Source: Phialocephala subalpina
Lineage: Eukaryota > Ascomycota > Leotiomycetes > Helotiales > Mollisiaceae
Direction of reading: 5' to 3'
NCBI GenBank assembly: GCA_900073065.1
Contig: FJOG01000020.1
Span: forward strand, 1,219,344 to 1,266,389
DNA: 47,046 nt
Shown here: in pieces, positions 23,633 to 35,700 of the stretch
Numbering within the stretch: the stretch's first letter is position 1
Layout of the letters: each line of letters starts with the position of its first letter
Translations under genes and position numbers: made by a program
The notes under the pieces: generated by a model
What the model saw: only the letters and a program-made list of their open reading frames with translations
Told to the model about the DNA's origin: nothing
Databases searched by the model: none

Positions 23633-24600
23633 AAAAAGTTAAACGAGTTAAACGATCTTATAAAACAAACGAGTTAAGTTTAGAGAGTATAATCAACCCT
23701 CTACAAAAAGAATACGCTAAAGTTATATTAGTTCAAAATTATCTTATCGGGTTAAACAAAGGAACCGATATTCCTTGTCCGATTAACATTAAGTTTAAAC
23801 GTTTCCGCAGATCTGATCGACAAGCGTCTCAAACGAAAAGATCTTACGATAATATGCAGGGCGCAAACAAGGCTAAAAAGCAAAAGCTTGCCGCTGACGA
23901 ACTTACCACCGACGGACTAGCTACTAACGAGCCTACTACTAACGAGCCTGCCACCAACGAACCTGCCACTGATGAGCCTGCCACCGACGAGCCTGCCACC
24001 GACGAGCCTGCCACCGACGAGCCTACCACCGACAAATCTGCCACTAAGCTTACTACCCTCGAGTCCACCGACGAACCGGCCATCATCGAGCCTAATACAA
24101 TGCCGCCTCTAGGGACTTCGAGAGAGGACACACGTCGACAAAGCACTAACGAAGTCATAGTATGATCTTAAGTTACTACTACAATAGAAGATAATGAAAC
24201 GACTATTAATAGAGCGATAGAAGGAAATTTACCCTTAATAATTCATACTAATGAAATAACCATTTTAAATAAGTATTTTCCGAAATCTGCTATCGATTCG
24301 AGTCCTCTTACACTTGTGGTTTCGTCCCACGCTCTTAAACCCTTGATAGTACTACCAAGTGCTAGCCCAAATACTATCTCTATAGAAGTCGCAGGTAATC
24401 TTAATCCTAACTAAGCCATAAATGGTTTCGAGATATCTAAATTAACCTCCAGTACGGGATTACTTAAGTCGCTATCTTCGTATATAGATTTGATAAGCTA
24501 TTTGTCTTCTGAGACTAATATCGCAAATATTAATTTACTAGATATAATCAAACAAAGACTTTTCGCAAGGCGTTTAATTCTTGATAATTTAGTTCAATAG
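23633..24600 (+). pseudogene. RIP-eroded ORF containing a 5-codon repeat
   Basis: A plus frame opens after a TAA at about 23633 and stays open to 24165. It includes Tyr-Ala-Lys-Val-Ile-Leu-Val-Gln-Asn-Tyr-Leu-Ile-Gly-Leu, a basic patch, then an Asp/Asn-Glu-Pro-Ala-Thr repeat. After a TGA at 24163 the same frame continues as plausible protein (Leu-Val-Val-Ser-Ser-His-Ala-Leu-Lys-Pro-Leu-Ile-Val-Leu-Pro) with TAA or TAG only at widely spaced Gln-like positions, to a TAG near 24598. The first in-frame ATG of the upstream part is 23854, but coding character starts earlier, so any start has been lost. The product family is unknown. Confidence 0.45.
23899..24048 (+). repeat. 15-bp coding minisatellite, ten units
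   Basis: There are ten tandem 15-bp units with consensus GAGCCTGCCACCGAC, encoding Glu-Pro-Ala-Thr-Asp/Asn. The central units (23974-24018) are identical, and the outer ones diverge. Its composition is normal, while the DNA on both sides is AT-saturated. Confidence 0.9.
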
Positions 24601-25985
24601 TTAGAAGATATTATAATAATACTCGAGTATATAAATAATAATAATCGTATATTCGATTTATTTATATTAAATATTTTGAATAATATCTTTAAAATAATTA
24701 TTAATTATATAAATTTTATGAATATTATAAATAGTATTACAAGGGATTAAACGAAATGCAATCGGCTGATTACAAAGCCTATATTAAAAGTTATATAAGA
24801 AAATCTTAGAAAAGTTAATTAGAATAAATTATATAATATTCCGATAAATTAAAATCAAATAAAAAAAACTTGCAAAAAATAAACTAAGTTAAAGTATTTA
24901 AAGTATATTATCGCATATTATAATATCAAAGAATTATCAAGGATTATAATACAAGACTTTTTATTTAAATTAATAGAATTTATAAGCGAGTTTAATAAAG
25001 AAAATAATTACAAGAATATAATAAAGTATATTAAGAAAAAGAACGCTAATAATATAAAGACTTAATTTCGATACTTATAAAAAGAGATTTATTATTAGCC
25101 GATAATTTAATAATATATAAAAATAATTAATTTATTTCTTAAATTATCGAATTCGAAAACTAAAATTATTTTTTAAAAGAAATTAACCGCGAAAAAACTT
25201 ATAACCACTATAAAATACGATTAGAATAAGAATAATATTTTCAAATAAATATTATATTTGCGATTTTTATTTGATTTAAAGGATAAAGAAATAATAATAT
25301 TCTTTTTTTATTAGATAAATAAATTTAAAACTTTTTTTATAATATTTTAAAGAATTTAATATATTATTTTCTTAGTATAAAATTTATAACTTTTCTTTTC
25401 AATAGCTTCGATTAAAAGTTATTGCTAAAAAAGAGAATAATTTCTCCGGAAAAAGTAATATCGAAGAAAAATAAATTTACAAGAGATTTTATATTTTAGA
25501 AAATATATATTAAAGAGATTATTTTAATATTTAAAATTAAAACTTAATAAAATATAAGAATTTCTTGATTAATTATAACTCGAAACTTATATCTAATAAA
25601 TTAAACATTTATATTCTTTATTATAATATTAAAGATTAATTCGATTATAATAAATTTATTTATATTAATTTAATATTATATGAAAGTAAATTAAACAAAA
25701 AGATTTTCGGTAATAAAATTATCTCAAATAAATTCTTTTATATTATTAAGTAAAAGAATTAAAAACCGAATAAGGATGCGTTATATTACCTTTAAATCGA
25801 ATCCAAATATATAATTATAACCAAAATTGAATATAAAGAAATTTAAAGATAAGATTATAAATAAAATAATATACGAATTAGGTATTATTTATAAATAAAA
25901 TAAGTTACGATTTCTAAATATAATAAGTATAAAAATATTAAAATTAAAGTAATAATCCAAACTCAAAATAAGATAAAAATATATA
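24601..25985. other. RIP-degraded block, no gene
   Basis: AT-saturated, with stops in all frames and no recognisable motif. It ends at the 3' end of the minus-strand LINE. Confidence 0.5.
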
Positions 25986-27415
25986 ATTTATATATATATA
26001 TATAATTTATTAACGCTTGGTAATTAACCCAATAAAATAATTATTATTAATATATAAGTATATTTCTTGAAATGAATTCTTAATTCTTTAAGCCTTTTAT
26101 ATTAATTATTTTTGGTTTTTGGTTTTTCTTTTCTAATTTATTTCTATAAATTCTTATAAATTAATAATATTAATAAATTAATTTAAAGATTATTTTTTAA
26201 GTATTTAGTATTTTATTCTTAGTAATTGAAATAATGCCTTTTGTTTATAATACGAAGTAATTAATATTAGATAATCGAAAAGAAATTAAAAAGAATCGAT
26301 TTTATTAATTATTTTTTTATTATAAATCAATTTTAAACTAGTTTATAATTATCGCAAATTATATTATCGCTTAAATTATTTTTATATTAAGAGTTTAATT
26401 CTTATTATTTATTATTAATTTTCTTTTTAAATAAAATAAAATATTATTTTTATAAATTTCTATATATTAAAATATTTTTATTTAATATATAATTTATTTT
26501 TAGTATTAAAAAAAGAAATATTTAATTGTTTTTTTTGTTTTCTTATAAGTATATTAATTTAATAATATAACTTTAATAAAAAATAAAAACGAATTTAATT
26601 TTATTAATTTTATTCTTAGTTAAATAAATATATTAGCTTTTTTTTATATTAATTAATTATATAATTCTCGAGTATATTTACTTAATAATATTATATTAAC
26701 TTTTTTAAATAATTTTTTGATTTTCTTTAGTAAACTTCTAATAATCTTTTGTTTAATACGCGTTATATTAAATATTATCGATCGTACTTTAAAAAGTAAT
26801 ATTTATAATTTTATATTTTATTATATAATTTTTTTGACTTTCTTTTTAATATATATTTAAAGTTTTTTATTTTCGTTTATTAATAATTATAATTATATTA
26901 TATTTTCTTTTGAGCTTATTAATAAATTCGTAAATATTATAAATATGTTTTTAATTAAATTATTATTATAAATTCTTAAATATAAAAACGATTATTTTAT
27001 TTCTTATTAATAATATAATAATATAATATTTATATTATAGTAATTATTGGAAAGTATAAACTATTATTATTAATTCCGTTATATATAAGTTCTATTTTAT
27101 TCTTAGGTCTAAAATAAAGGAAAAAGTTTCGATTATAAGATTATCTTCGATTCGCTTATATATTTTAATTATTATACCTAATCTAATTATATTATTTTGT
27201 ATTAAACTACTTATAATAATATATATTACTTGATTTGAATCGATTATTTTATTATTTCCTTGTTGGTAATAATTTGCATTTTCTTTTCCCATAGTATATA
27301 ATTTATAATCGCTTGCAAAATCGATATTATCTTTTTTCGCTTTTAAAAATTCTGAGTATAAATTATATTAGCTACTTTTGGCGCTAATATTATATGTTTT
27401 TTTATCCAATGTATA
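25986..27415 (-). mobile_element. Tad-like LINE, copy 1, internally deleted, RIP-mutated
   Basis: The reverse complement aligns to the 3' part of the plus-strand LINE (about 37130-38446), including its tail GCGTTAATAAATT. The frame 27292-27092 matches 37140-37330 and corresponds to the region leading into the LINE RNase H domain (Ile-Glu-Thr-Phe-Ser-Phe). Upstream of that, 27300-27415 instead matches 32738-32860, which is the 5' end of the other copy (shared GATTTTGCAAGCGATTATAA). So about 4.3 kb of ORF1/ORF2 is deleted. It cannot be active. Confidence 0.75.
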
Positions 27416-28069
27416 TTATTATATTATATCGCACGTATAGTAAACGCCCGAAATCGTATTTATTATTATACCAAAATAATATCACGCTATTATATTATAT
27501 TAATCGTTTACAAATTATGGTAACGAATAACTCGATATTCTTGCCACTAATACTAGTATTTGGAGCCCTACAAATCGTTTAACTTATTACGAAATAAGCT
27601 TATAACTATTTACTTAGGAATTATTTTGATTGAAATTACGAAGGTCGCAATCAAAAGTAATCAAATTGGCAAGGGTTAGGACTAAGCCTTATTTAAACGT
27701 CTTAATAATTACCTGGTAAACAAAAGAGCACTATAATTTCAGGGATTTCCAGGCTGCTCAAGGCTTATTCTATAAAGCCGAATATTTATAACGATTACTA
27801 TAATATAACCCCGTGCCTATTCGCAATAACCCGCGATAATAACGTGTATTTTCCCTTTTTAGTAGCATAAGATAACGGCCTCCAACCGGAGTTATTCTAA
27901 TCATATCCATAGAGGTTCTAAGTATTTATTGCACTATTATAACTCGTGATTCTTTACGCAAATATCAGGACCTAAATAAATAAAACTAAGTATCGATTCA
28001 AAACTCATTTTCAAACCAAGTTACTAGTAAACGCTTCTTATTTGTTGCTTGAGAAGCATAAATTGCATC
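27416..28069. other. Between LINE copy 1 and the NLR pseudogene
   Basis: The composition is mixed. A 62-codon plus frame at 27394-27582 has no support. No element ends are seen. Confidence 0.4.
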
Positions 28070-31000
28070 TAATAATCCCGGAGAGCTCTAACCGCCTCCC
28101 ACACGTTAGTATCTATCGGCTTCGGGTCGATATCGCCCTTCTCGAGTAGCAACTTGACAATAGCTTCCCTTTCTTCGAAAGCAACCCACGATAATAGCGT
28201 CTGATCTTTCTCATCCTTCGAGTTAACCTCGACTCCTATAGCCGTGAGTAACAGCTAAACAACGGCCATATGCCCGTTATCAATAGTATATAATAATAGC
28301 GTTTAACCGCTATAATTTTTCGAGTTAATATTAACTCCTGTAATAGCAAGCAATAACTTAATAATAGCTTTATACCCGTTCATAGCAGCTTATAATAATA
28401 GCATCCGATTAGCATTATATTCACTTATAGCCCTCGAGTTAGTGTTAACTTTCTCTGTGGCGAATAGTAACTTGACGATACCCTCGTGCCTATTCGCGGC
28501 AGCCTACGATAATAATATCTAATTAGCATTATACTCGCCTATAGCCCTCGAATTGGCGTTAACCTTCTTTATGGCTAAGAGTAATTAAACGACACTTTTA
28601 TACTTGTTTTTTACAGCGTATAATAGCGGCGTCCGACTATGCGTGTCCTTTGAGTCGGCGTTAACTTTCTCTCTAGCGAGTAGTAGCTTGACGATACCCT
28701 CGTGCCTATTCGCGGTAGCCTACGATAGCGGCGTCCGACTAGCATTATACTCGCCTATAGCCCTCGAGTCGGCGTCGACCTTCTCTATGGCCAGGAGCAG
28801 CTTAACGACACCCTCGTGCCCGTTCTCTGCAGCGTATAATAGCGGCGACCGACTAGCATTATACTCGCCCGTAGCCCTCGAGTTGGCGTCGACTTTCTCT
28901 ATGGCGAGCAGCAGCTAGACGACGGCCTCGTGCCCGTTCGCGGCAGCCCACGACAGCGGCGTCCCGCCGCTCGTGTCCTTCAAGTCGGTATCGACCTTCT
29001 TTATAGCGAGGAGTAGCTTGACGACATTCTCGTACTCGTTCTCGGCAGCGTACGATAGCGGCGTCTGACCGCCGCAATCCTTCGAGTCAACGTTAACTCC
29101 TCTAGTGGCAAGCAGCAGCTCGACGACGGCTTCGTGCCCGTTCGTGGCAGCCCACGATAACGGTGTCCGATCGGCATTATCCTCGTCCGTAGCCCTCAAG
29201 CCGGCGTTAACCTTCTCTGTGGCGAGTAGCAGCCTAATAACACTCTCATGCCCGTTCGCGGCAGCCCACGATAGCAGCGTCCAACCACCCGTATCCTTCG
29301 AATCGACGTTAACCCTCTTTATAGCGAGGAAAAGCCGGACGACACCCTCGTGCTTACTCGCGGCAGCCCATAATAGCGGCGTCCGACTACGCGTGTCCTT
29401 CGAGTCAGCGTTAACCTTCTTTGTGGCGAGTAGCAACTGGATAACGGCTTTAATCCCAAAGTATACTACCAGATACAGTCCTATTATATCCTTTGGGAAT
29501 CTTTAGCTATACTCCGTGTCAAATGAGTATATCTTCTTAGTTAGAAGCCCTTAACTCGATGCCTCTACTTGGGCTTTTCTCTCGAGAAAACTAATAACTT
29601 TTGGGATTAATATAAAAGCCTCCCGAGTATAATAACCCTAGTTATATATTACGTAATTATATAACTTGTTTAATTAAAGCCGTTATTCAAACTCCTCGTT
29701 ATTTTAGCAAATTCCACTCTCGAATTAATCGAATAAGAAATACAAAACGCAAATTATCGTAATATTAATTTGTATATCAAAAAATTATTATTTTTGCGTT
29801 TACTCAAAGTATTCTTAAGTTATATAATAAATTAATCGAATAATCCCATTTTCCTCGTTAATTATAATTAATTTAGTATATATAAAGATTATATTTTCAA
29901 TTTATAAAAAGTTCTCCTTATTAAATTCAAATTTACCAATTTTAATTCTAAGTATATATTAAAGTTTTATCATAGTAAATTATCTCTTTATATAAGTAAT
30001 CTATAATAGAATTTGCTTAGTAAGCTCTTTTTAGTCTTTAATTTGGCTATTAATCCGTTTTATAATATCCTTATATACGTAATCATATATTCCAAATCCT
30101 ATAATTAAATTTTTCAAAGTAATCCGAATAACCTTTAGTAATTTCTTCCCGATTAAAGATTCGAGATAAAGCTATACAAATAAAAACCTAATAAAGTTAA
30201 CGTAATTCAATTAATACTCGAAATAAATTATATATATCTTATTTATAACCTTAATAATATTTATTTTAATTTCTTCTTATAATTCAAAGCTCCAAGTTAT
30301 AAACCCTAAAAATCGGAATATATAATCTTCTAAATATCTTCGTATATTTTCTTTGTTAATATAAATCTCTAGCTTTAAACTCCTTTCAAATTCCTTTTTT
30401 ATACTTAATATCAATCGTGAAATCGCAAAGAGATTTACCTTGTACTTTGTATAAACGTTAAAAAAGTTTACTAGGAATTTTTATTAGTAGCCATCGAAGA
30501 TTTGGTATTCATTAAATATATTAACGATAATAAAAACTCTCGAATATAATATAATCACTATTTAAAGAGTTCTAGAAATCTCGTCGAAAGATAACCACGT
30601 TCGATTAAACTTATATCGATTATAAAAATCTTTTATAATCCTTGGTAAAGACGGTTAACTCTCAACCAATTGTTTTAGCAAGCTCGCGAGTAAATTATCG
30701 ATCTTCTACTCATTTTGACGTTAGAAGTTACAATAGATATACGTAATTCCAATGCTTTTATTAATATAAAAGCAAGAAGTAAACTCTTCTACTATAATCG
30801 AAGTGAATATTATTTTGCCTACCCTAAGTATTCCTGGACAAAATAACGTTTTTTGATCGGAGTTCAACTACGTTTGGAACTCTTCAAACTCTAAGAGCCA
30901 TTAACTAGTCCTTCGTTATCGGCGATTAATGAAATCGCTTTACTGGGAATCGTAGCTAATTAGAGTAAACTAATTAAGGATCTTTATATCTTTATTATTA

Positions 31001-32130
31001 TTTAATTTATATTTTATCGTTTCAAAATATATTTTAATTCTAAATATAATTTGAAGAACTAATATAATATTAGTAGTCACAAGACTTATAAACGCTACAA
31101 AAGAATTAATTATACGAAAAAGTCTCTCTAATTTTCTTCTTAGTTTCGATTTTATTAGGAGGAATCCAATAGAGAAAATCCTTCGTATATACCACTATCG
31201 CCATCGCTATATAATTTTGCCATTCCTTGTTCTTATACGAATCTAAGTAATCGCATATACCCCGGATAATTAGGCACGGGAAATAACTTATTAACTTTAC
31301 TATTTTTATCTCAAAATACAAAACGTTTATTTCCGCTACAAATTAATCTCGAATCGTAATATCTTTCATTAATTAGTTTGTAAACGCAATTAAACTATAA
31401 TAAACTTCTAAGTTATTTTTATTTTTATTTTATTCAAATTATAAAATTAATTTTAATAAATTATTATTATAAATTATTTTATAATTTATTGCGTTATTCA
31501 TTAAATAAATGATTTCTAATTAATATAACCTTTTATTACTTCGGTTTAATCGCTTATACTTTTTATATAACTTTAAATTCTTTTAAATAATATAGCTAAT
31601 AATTATTTCGAGCCAATATTCTTTTAATTCGTATTATATTTTAAGTTCGTTTATTATAATTCGCAAGATTACTAATAATTAATTCAAGAACCCCATAATT
31701 TGAAATCTTTAATCTTATATTATCTTATCGAAATTATACTAAAATATATTACCCTTTTTATCGCGCGGGGCGCTTATTATAATATCGCTAAAATAAATAT
31801 TATATATTACGTTTAACGTATTATTACTAATATTAATTATTAAACCAATCCTAATATTCGGGAAATTATATAATATATCTTTTATTACCATTATTATAAA
31901 AGTTATATTATATTCCTCGTTAAATAAAATAATAATAATAACGTTATATTTCTTAATTTTATTAAGTATATAATCGTTATTATTATTCGGGGATATATAT
32001 TCGAGTTTATTATAGTTTTCGTCGAAGAAAGCTTACGTAATAATATACTTTATATTTATTATATATATTCAATTGATAATATAATCTTTAGGGTTTGATA
32101 TATTTGCTCGCGGGAAGATATAATAAAAAG
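28070..32130 (-). pseudogene. PNP-NACHT-ankyrin NLR gene, RIP-destroyed except for part of its ankyrin array
   Basis: Reading minus from about 32125, the N-terminal purine-nucleoside-phosphorylase-like domain is traceable to about 31090. Ser-Ala-Pro-Arg-Asp-Lys-Lys-Gly and a well-kept end (31321-31106, Phe-Pro-Cys-Leu-Ile-Ile-Arg-Gly-Ile-Cys-Asp-Tyr) are visible, with many stops and Glu-to-Lys or Met-to-Ile changes. The NACHT part follows: near 30840-30810 the P-loop expected as Gly-Ile-Pro-Gly-Ala-Gly-Lys-Thr reads Gly-Ile-Leu-Arg-Val-Gly-Lys-Ile. Then come about twelve ankyrin units (29436-28080) of the form Thr-Pro-Leu-Ser-Trp-Ala-Ala-X-Asn-Gly-His-Glu-X-Val-Val-X-Leu-Leu-Leu-Ala. Units between about 29440 and 28930 form an uninterrupted 173-codon frame; stops accumulate again toward 28100. 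Such NLRs are candidate fungal incompatibility or immunity receptors. The gene lies between two oppositely oriented LINE copies. Confidence 0.88.
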
Positions 32131-32737
32131 TTAATTAGATATAAAGGCTATTTAACTTGGAGCAAATAAATATTAATTGGATTCGTTTAATCGAAAGGGT
32201 TTTTATTATAAATTCGATTGGTAAAACTTCTTAGAATAAAATCAATTGCCTAATATTATTAATCCTCGTAAAAAAAACAAAGGATTACGAAAATATAAGA
32301 AAAAATAAGAGAATAAATTAAAAAGGTAAATATTATAGAATTAATTTTATAAGGTTAAATTTTACGGGTTTGGTATATATAATTATAATTACGTAATATT
32401 AGTAGTATTATTTCCTATAAATAATTTGCGATTATATAAAATTAAAATAAAATAAAAAAATATCAAATTTTTATTATAAAGCTTTTATAAAGAAAAATAT
32501 AAATAAGAGGCTATATTAAAATAAAATTCGAAGCGTAAAATAATAGAAATATAATAATCTTCTAACGAAATCAAAATAATCGGCGCAAAAATATTTCCAC
32601 GCGATTATAATAATAATATTAATAATAAAACTAAATCCATTTATATTTCGTTTATATTAACCAATTATAATCGTAATATTAAGCGCGGCTTTATTATATT
32701 ATAATAGAGATTAATTAGGTTTTATGAGTTACTTTGG
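32131..32737. other. AT-rich DNA between the NLR pseudogene and LINE copy 2
   Basis: Includes the former NLR upstream region. No frame or repeat is recognised. Confidence 0.45.
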
Positions 32738-35700
32738 AGTACACGGGATAACAAAAGAACTATAATATTTAGCGCCAAAAATAAATAAGGTAATTTATAT
32801 TTATAATTATTTTTTTATACGAAAAAAATAAAGCCGATTTTGCAAGCGATTATAATAATTCCAAGAACTTAAGGATTATATAACGAAAGGATATTAAAGT
32901 ACCTAATTATTTATTATTCTTTTAAAACGAGAGAATAAAATATAAAGAATAAAGGCAAATAATAATGCGATACGTCAAACGCATCGCGTCGCGAGCAAAG
33001 CGAAATCACGTGGAAAAGTAACGATAATCGAAAATCCAACGATTAGTAATCCCTTTATAACCCTGGTTGGATAAGTTGGATAGATTAATAAAAGCAACGG
33101 GGATAATAAGAATAATCTAACGGAAGGGGATATAATTTTCTAAGTAATTTTAGGCGCATCGAAATTTAAACGGTTTATTATTATCCGAATATTAAAACGG
33201 AAAATAAATATAATTATAATCGCATTTGAAAAAAAAGATTTTAGTAATTATTTATTACGACGTATATAAAAGTTTAGCGCGAAAGCTAAATAGAATAAAG
33301 CGGATTAGGATATATTCGAAACGAGGAAATTAAATAATAAAATTAAAATTAATAAATAAATAATACCGGAAAATATTTAAGAATAAATAAATAAATAAAT
33401 CGATATATTTAAAAAATTTCTAAAGGAATAAATAAAGTAATATATATATAATAAGAAAATAAAAATAAAAATTGCTTATATAAAAAAGGAATTAAAAACT
33501 ATTAAAAGAAAATACTAAATAATTAAAAAAGAATTTTATAAAACTAAATAATAAATAGCGAATAATATTATGGCCTTTATATTAGGAAATAATAACTTTA
33601 ATTCGTTTTATACGAAAGTCGTATATATTTTATTAATTAGCTAATTAAATAATATATAAACGCTTTCGTTTTTTAATATTATATTATTTAATTTCATTAA
33701 TATATTATATTATATAATTGATATTTTTAAAGTCAAAGTCGAAATAAATAATTAAATTTTCGTAAGAACGATTCAAATGATAATAGAAAATAGAATACGT
33801 AATAAATAAAATAATATTATATAATAATATCAAGTAATAATAATAAATTTAAGGAATTTATATTGGATTAGAATTACTTATAAAAATAAAGCCGAATACA
33901 AAATAGTAATAAAAGTAAATCTAATATAAAAAGCGTAAATTCTTCGAAATAATTTATATTTTATTAAAGTAAATAATATTAAATATATAATTATATTAAA
34001 CGAGATAAATAATATTCAAACCGGAATTATTAAAGTTTTTAATAAAGAGAATAATACTTAGGTTACGAAAATAATATAATTTAATAATAAAGTTATATTA
34101 AAAGTATATAATTTTATAATCGTATATTTTATTAAAATATTAAATATTAAATATTTTCTTTAAGAAGGGTTTTTTTATATTGGAAAAGAATTAGAATATA
34201 TTAAAGCTTTTAAACGTCGAAATTATTTAAATTAATATTATAATTACTAAGAAATTATTAATTATAAAGTTTATTAATATATTAAAATACAAATTTATAA
34301 GAAATATACTAAAAAAGATTATTATCAAATCGAATATATAAAAGCCATTTTAAAATATATTTTATATAAAAATTCTTACGAATTGTTTAATAGAAATTAT
34401 TGGAAACTCTATTTATTTTAATATAAATAAAATATCCTAATTAATCCAATTAAATATTAGGAAATAAAATATTATATTTAATAATTTAATAAATAATAAA
34501 CAAATTTAAAACGTTATTATATTAGTTATTTAAAAGTTTTAAATAAGAAAAACCAAAGATTTATTCTTTATAATACTAATATATTATTATAAATAAATAA
34601 AGATAATCTTATTAATTTAAAAAGAAAATAAATAATTTATTAGGAATATTCTTAGGATAAATAAGGATATCGAAATAAAATAAATAATATTATTATTTCT
34701 AGATATAATAATAATAATTATTCGATTACTCGAATAATTAATTTTAATTACATTAATTTACGAAGGATTATTCAAGAAATAAAAAGAAAAGCGAATATAA
34801 TAATTAAACTCGTGATAATAAAAGATTTCAAATGATATAATTAATTATAAAAAGAAGATAACGTTTCGATAAAAAGATAAAAAGAGATTAATTTGATTAT
34901 TAATTTGATAAATGAATTTATTTTAAATAATTTACTTTGCCATGGAATTAAAATATAATATAAAAGAGATTACGAGATAATTATCAATTTGGTTTTTATT
35001 TCTAAGGAATTGAAAAATATTATAATTAAATATATATTATATAAAATAGAATATAAATTAAATTATTATATAATCGAAATAATTTTTAATATTTTTATTT
35101 TTATATTAAAACTTTAAAAAAAACTTCTTTTTAAAAACGCTTTATAGAAAGAAATAAATACTAAAATAATAAATTTATTAGAATTTTTATTAGAAAGTAT
35201 AATATAATAAAAGATAAATAAATTGATAATAATAATTATAAAAGTAATTTATATTTTAATATTAAAAATCAAATTATTATTATATACAAAAAAAAAATCT
35301 TTTAATTTTATATAATTTTGTTATATATATATTTATTAGAGGAATTATATATAAATTGAATAATATAATAAACAAAATATATTTAATTTAAAAGAAAAGG
35401 TAAAAGTTATAATAAAGTAATATTATAATATTATTTACTAATAAAAAAAGAAATATTAGAACGAGTTCTTTACAAATAATAATAATATTTAGAAGGTAAT
35501 TAAATACTTGAAATTAAGTAATAATTTGGTATTTAGAAAAGTTTTATAATTTATTAGAATTAATAAAATAATTATAATTAACTATATAAAATAAATAAAA
35601 AAGCTTTTAATTAAGTTTTTTCTCTTATTATTAAATAATATCAATGATAAAAATTCAAGGCTATAAAAAGCCTTTATAATAATATTAATTATTACGATAA

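Noticed and set aside
28604..29506. Plus-strand open frames rich in Ser and Ala (28604-28918 and 29105-29506)
   Set aside because: They are antisense shadows of the ankyrin array; their repetitiveness comes from the minus-strand repeats.
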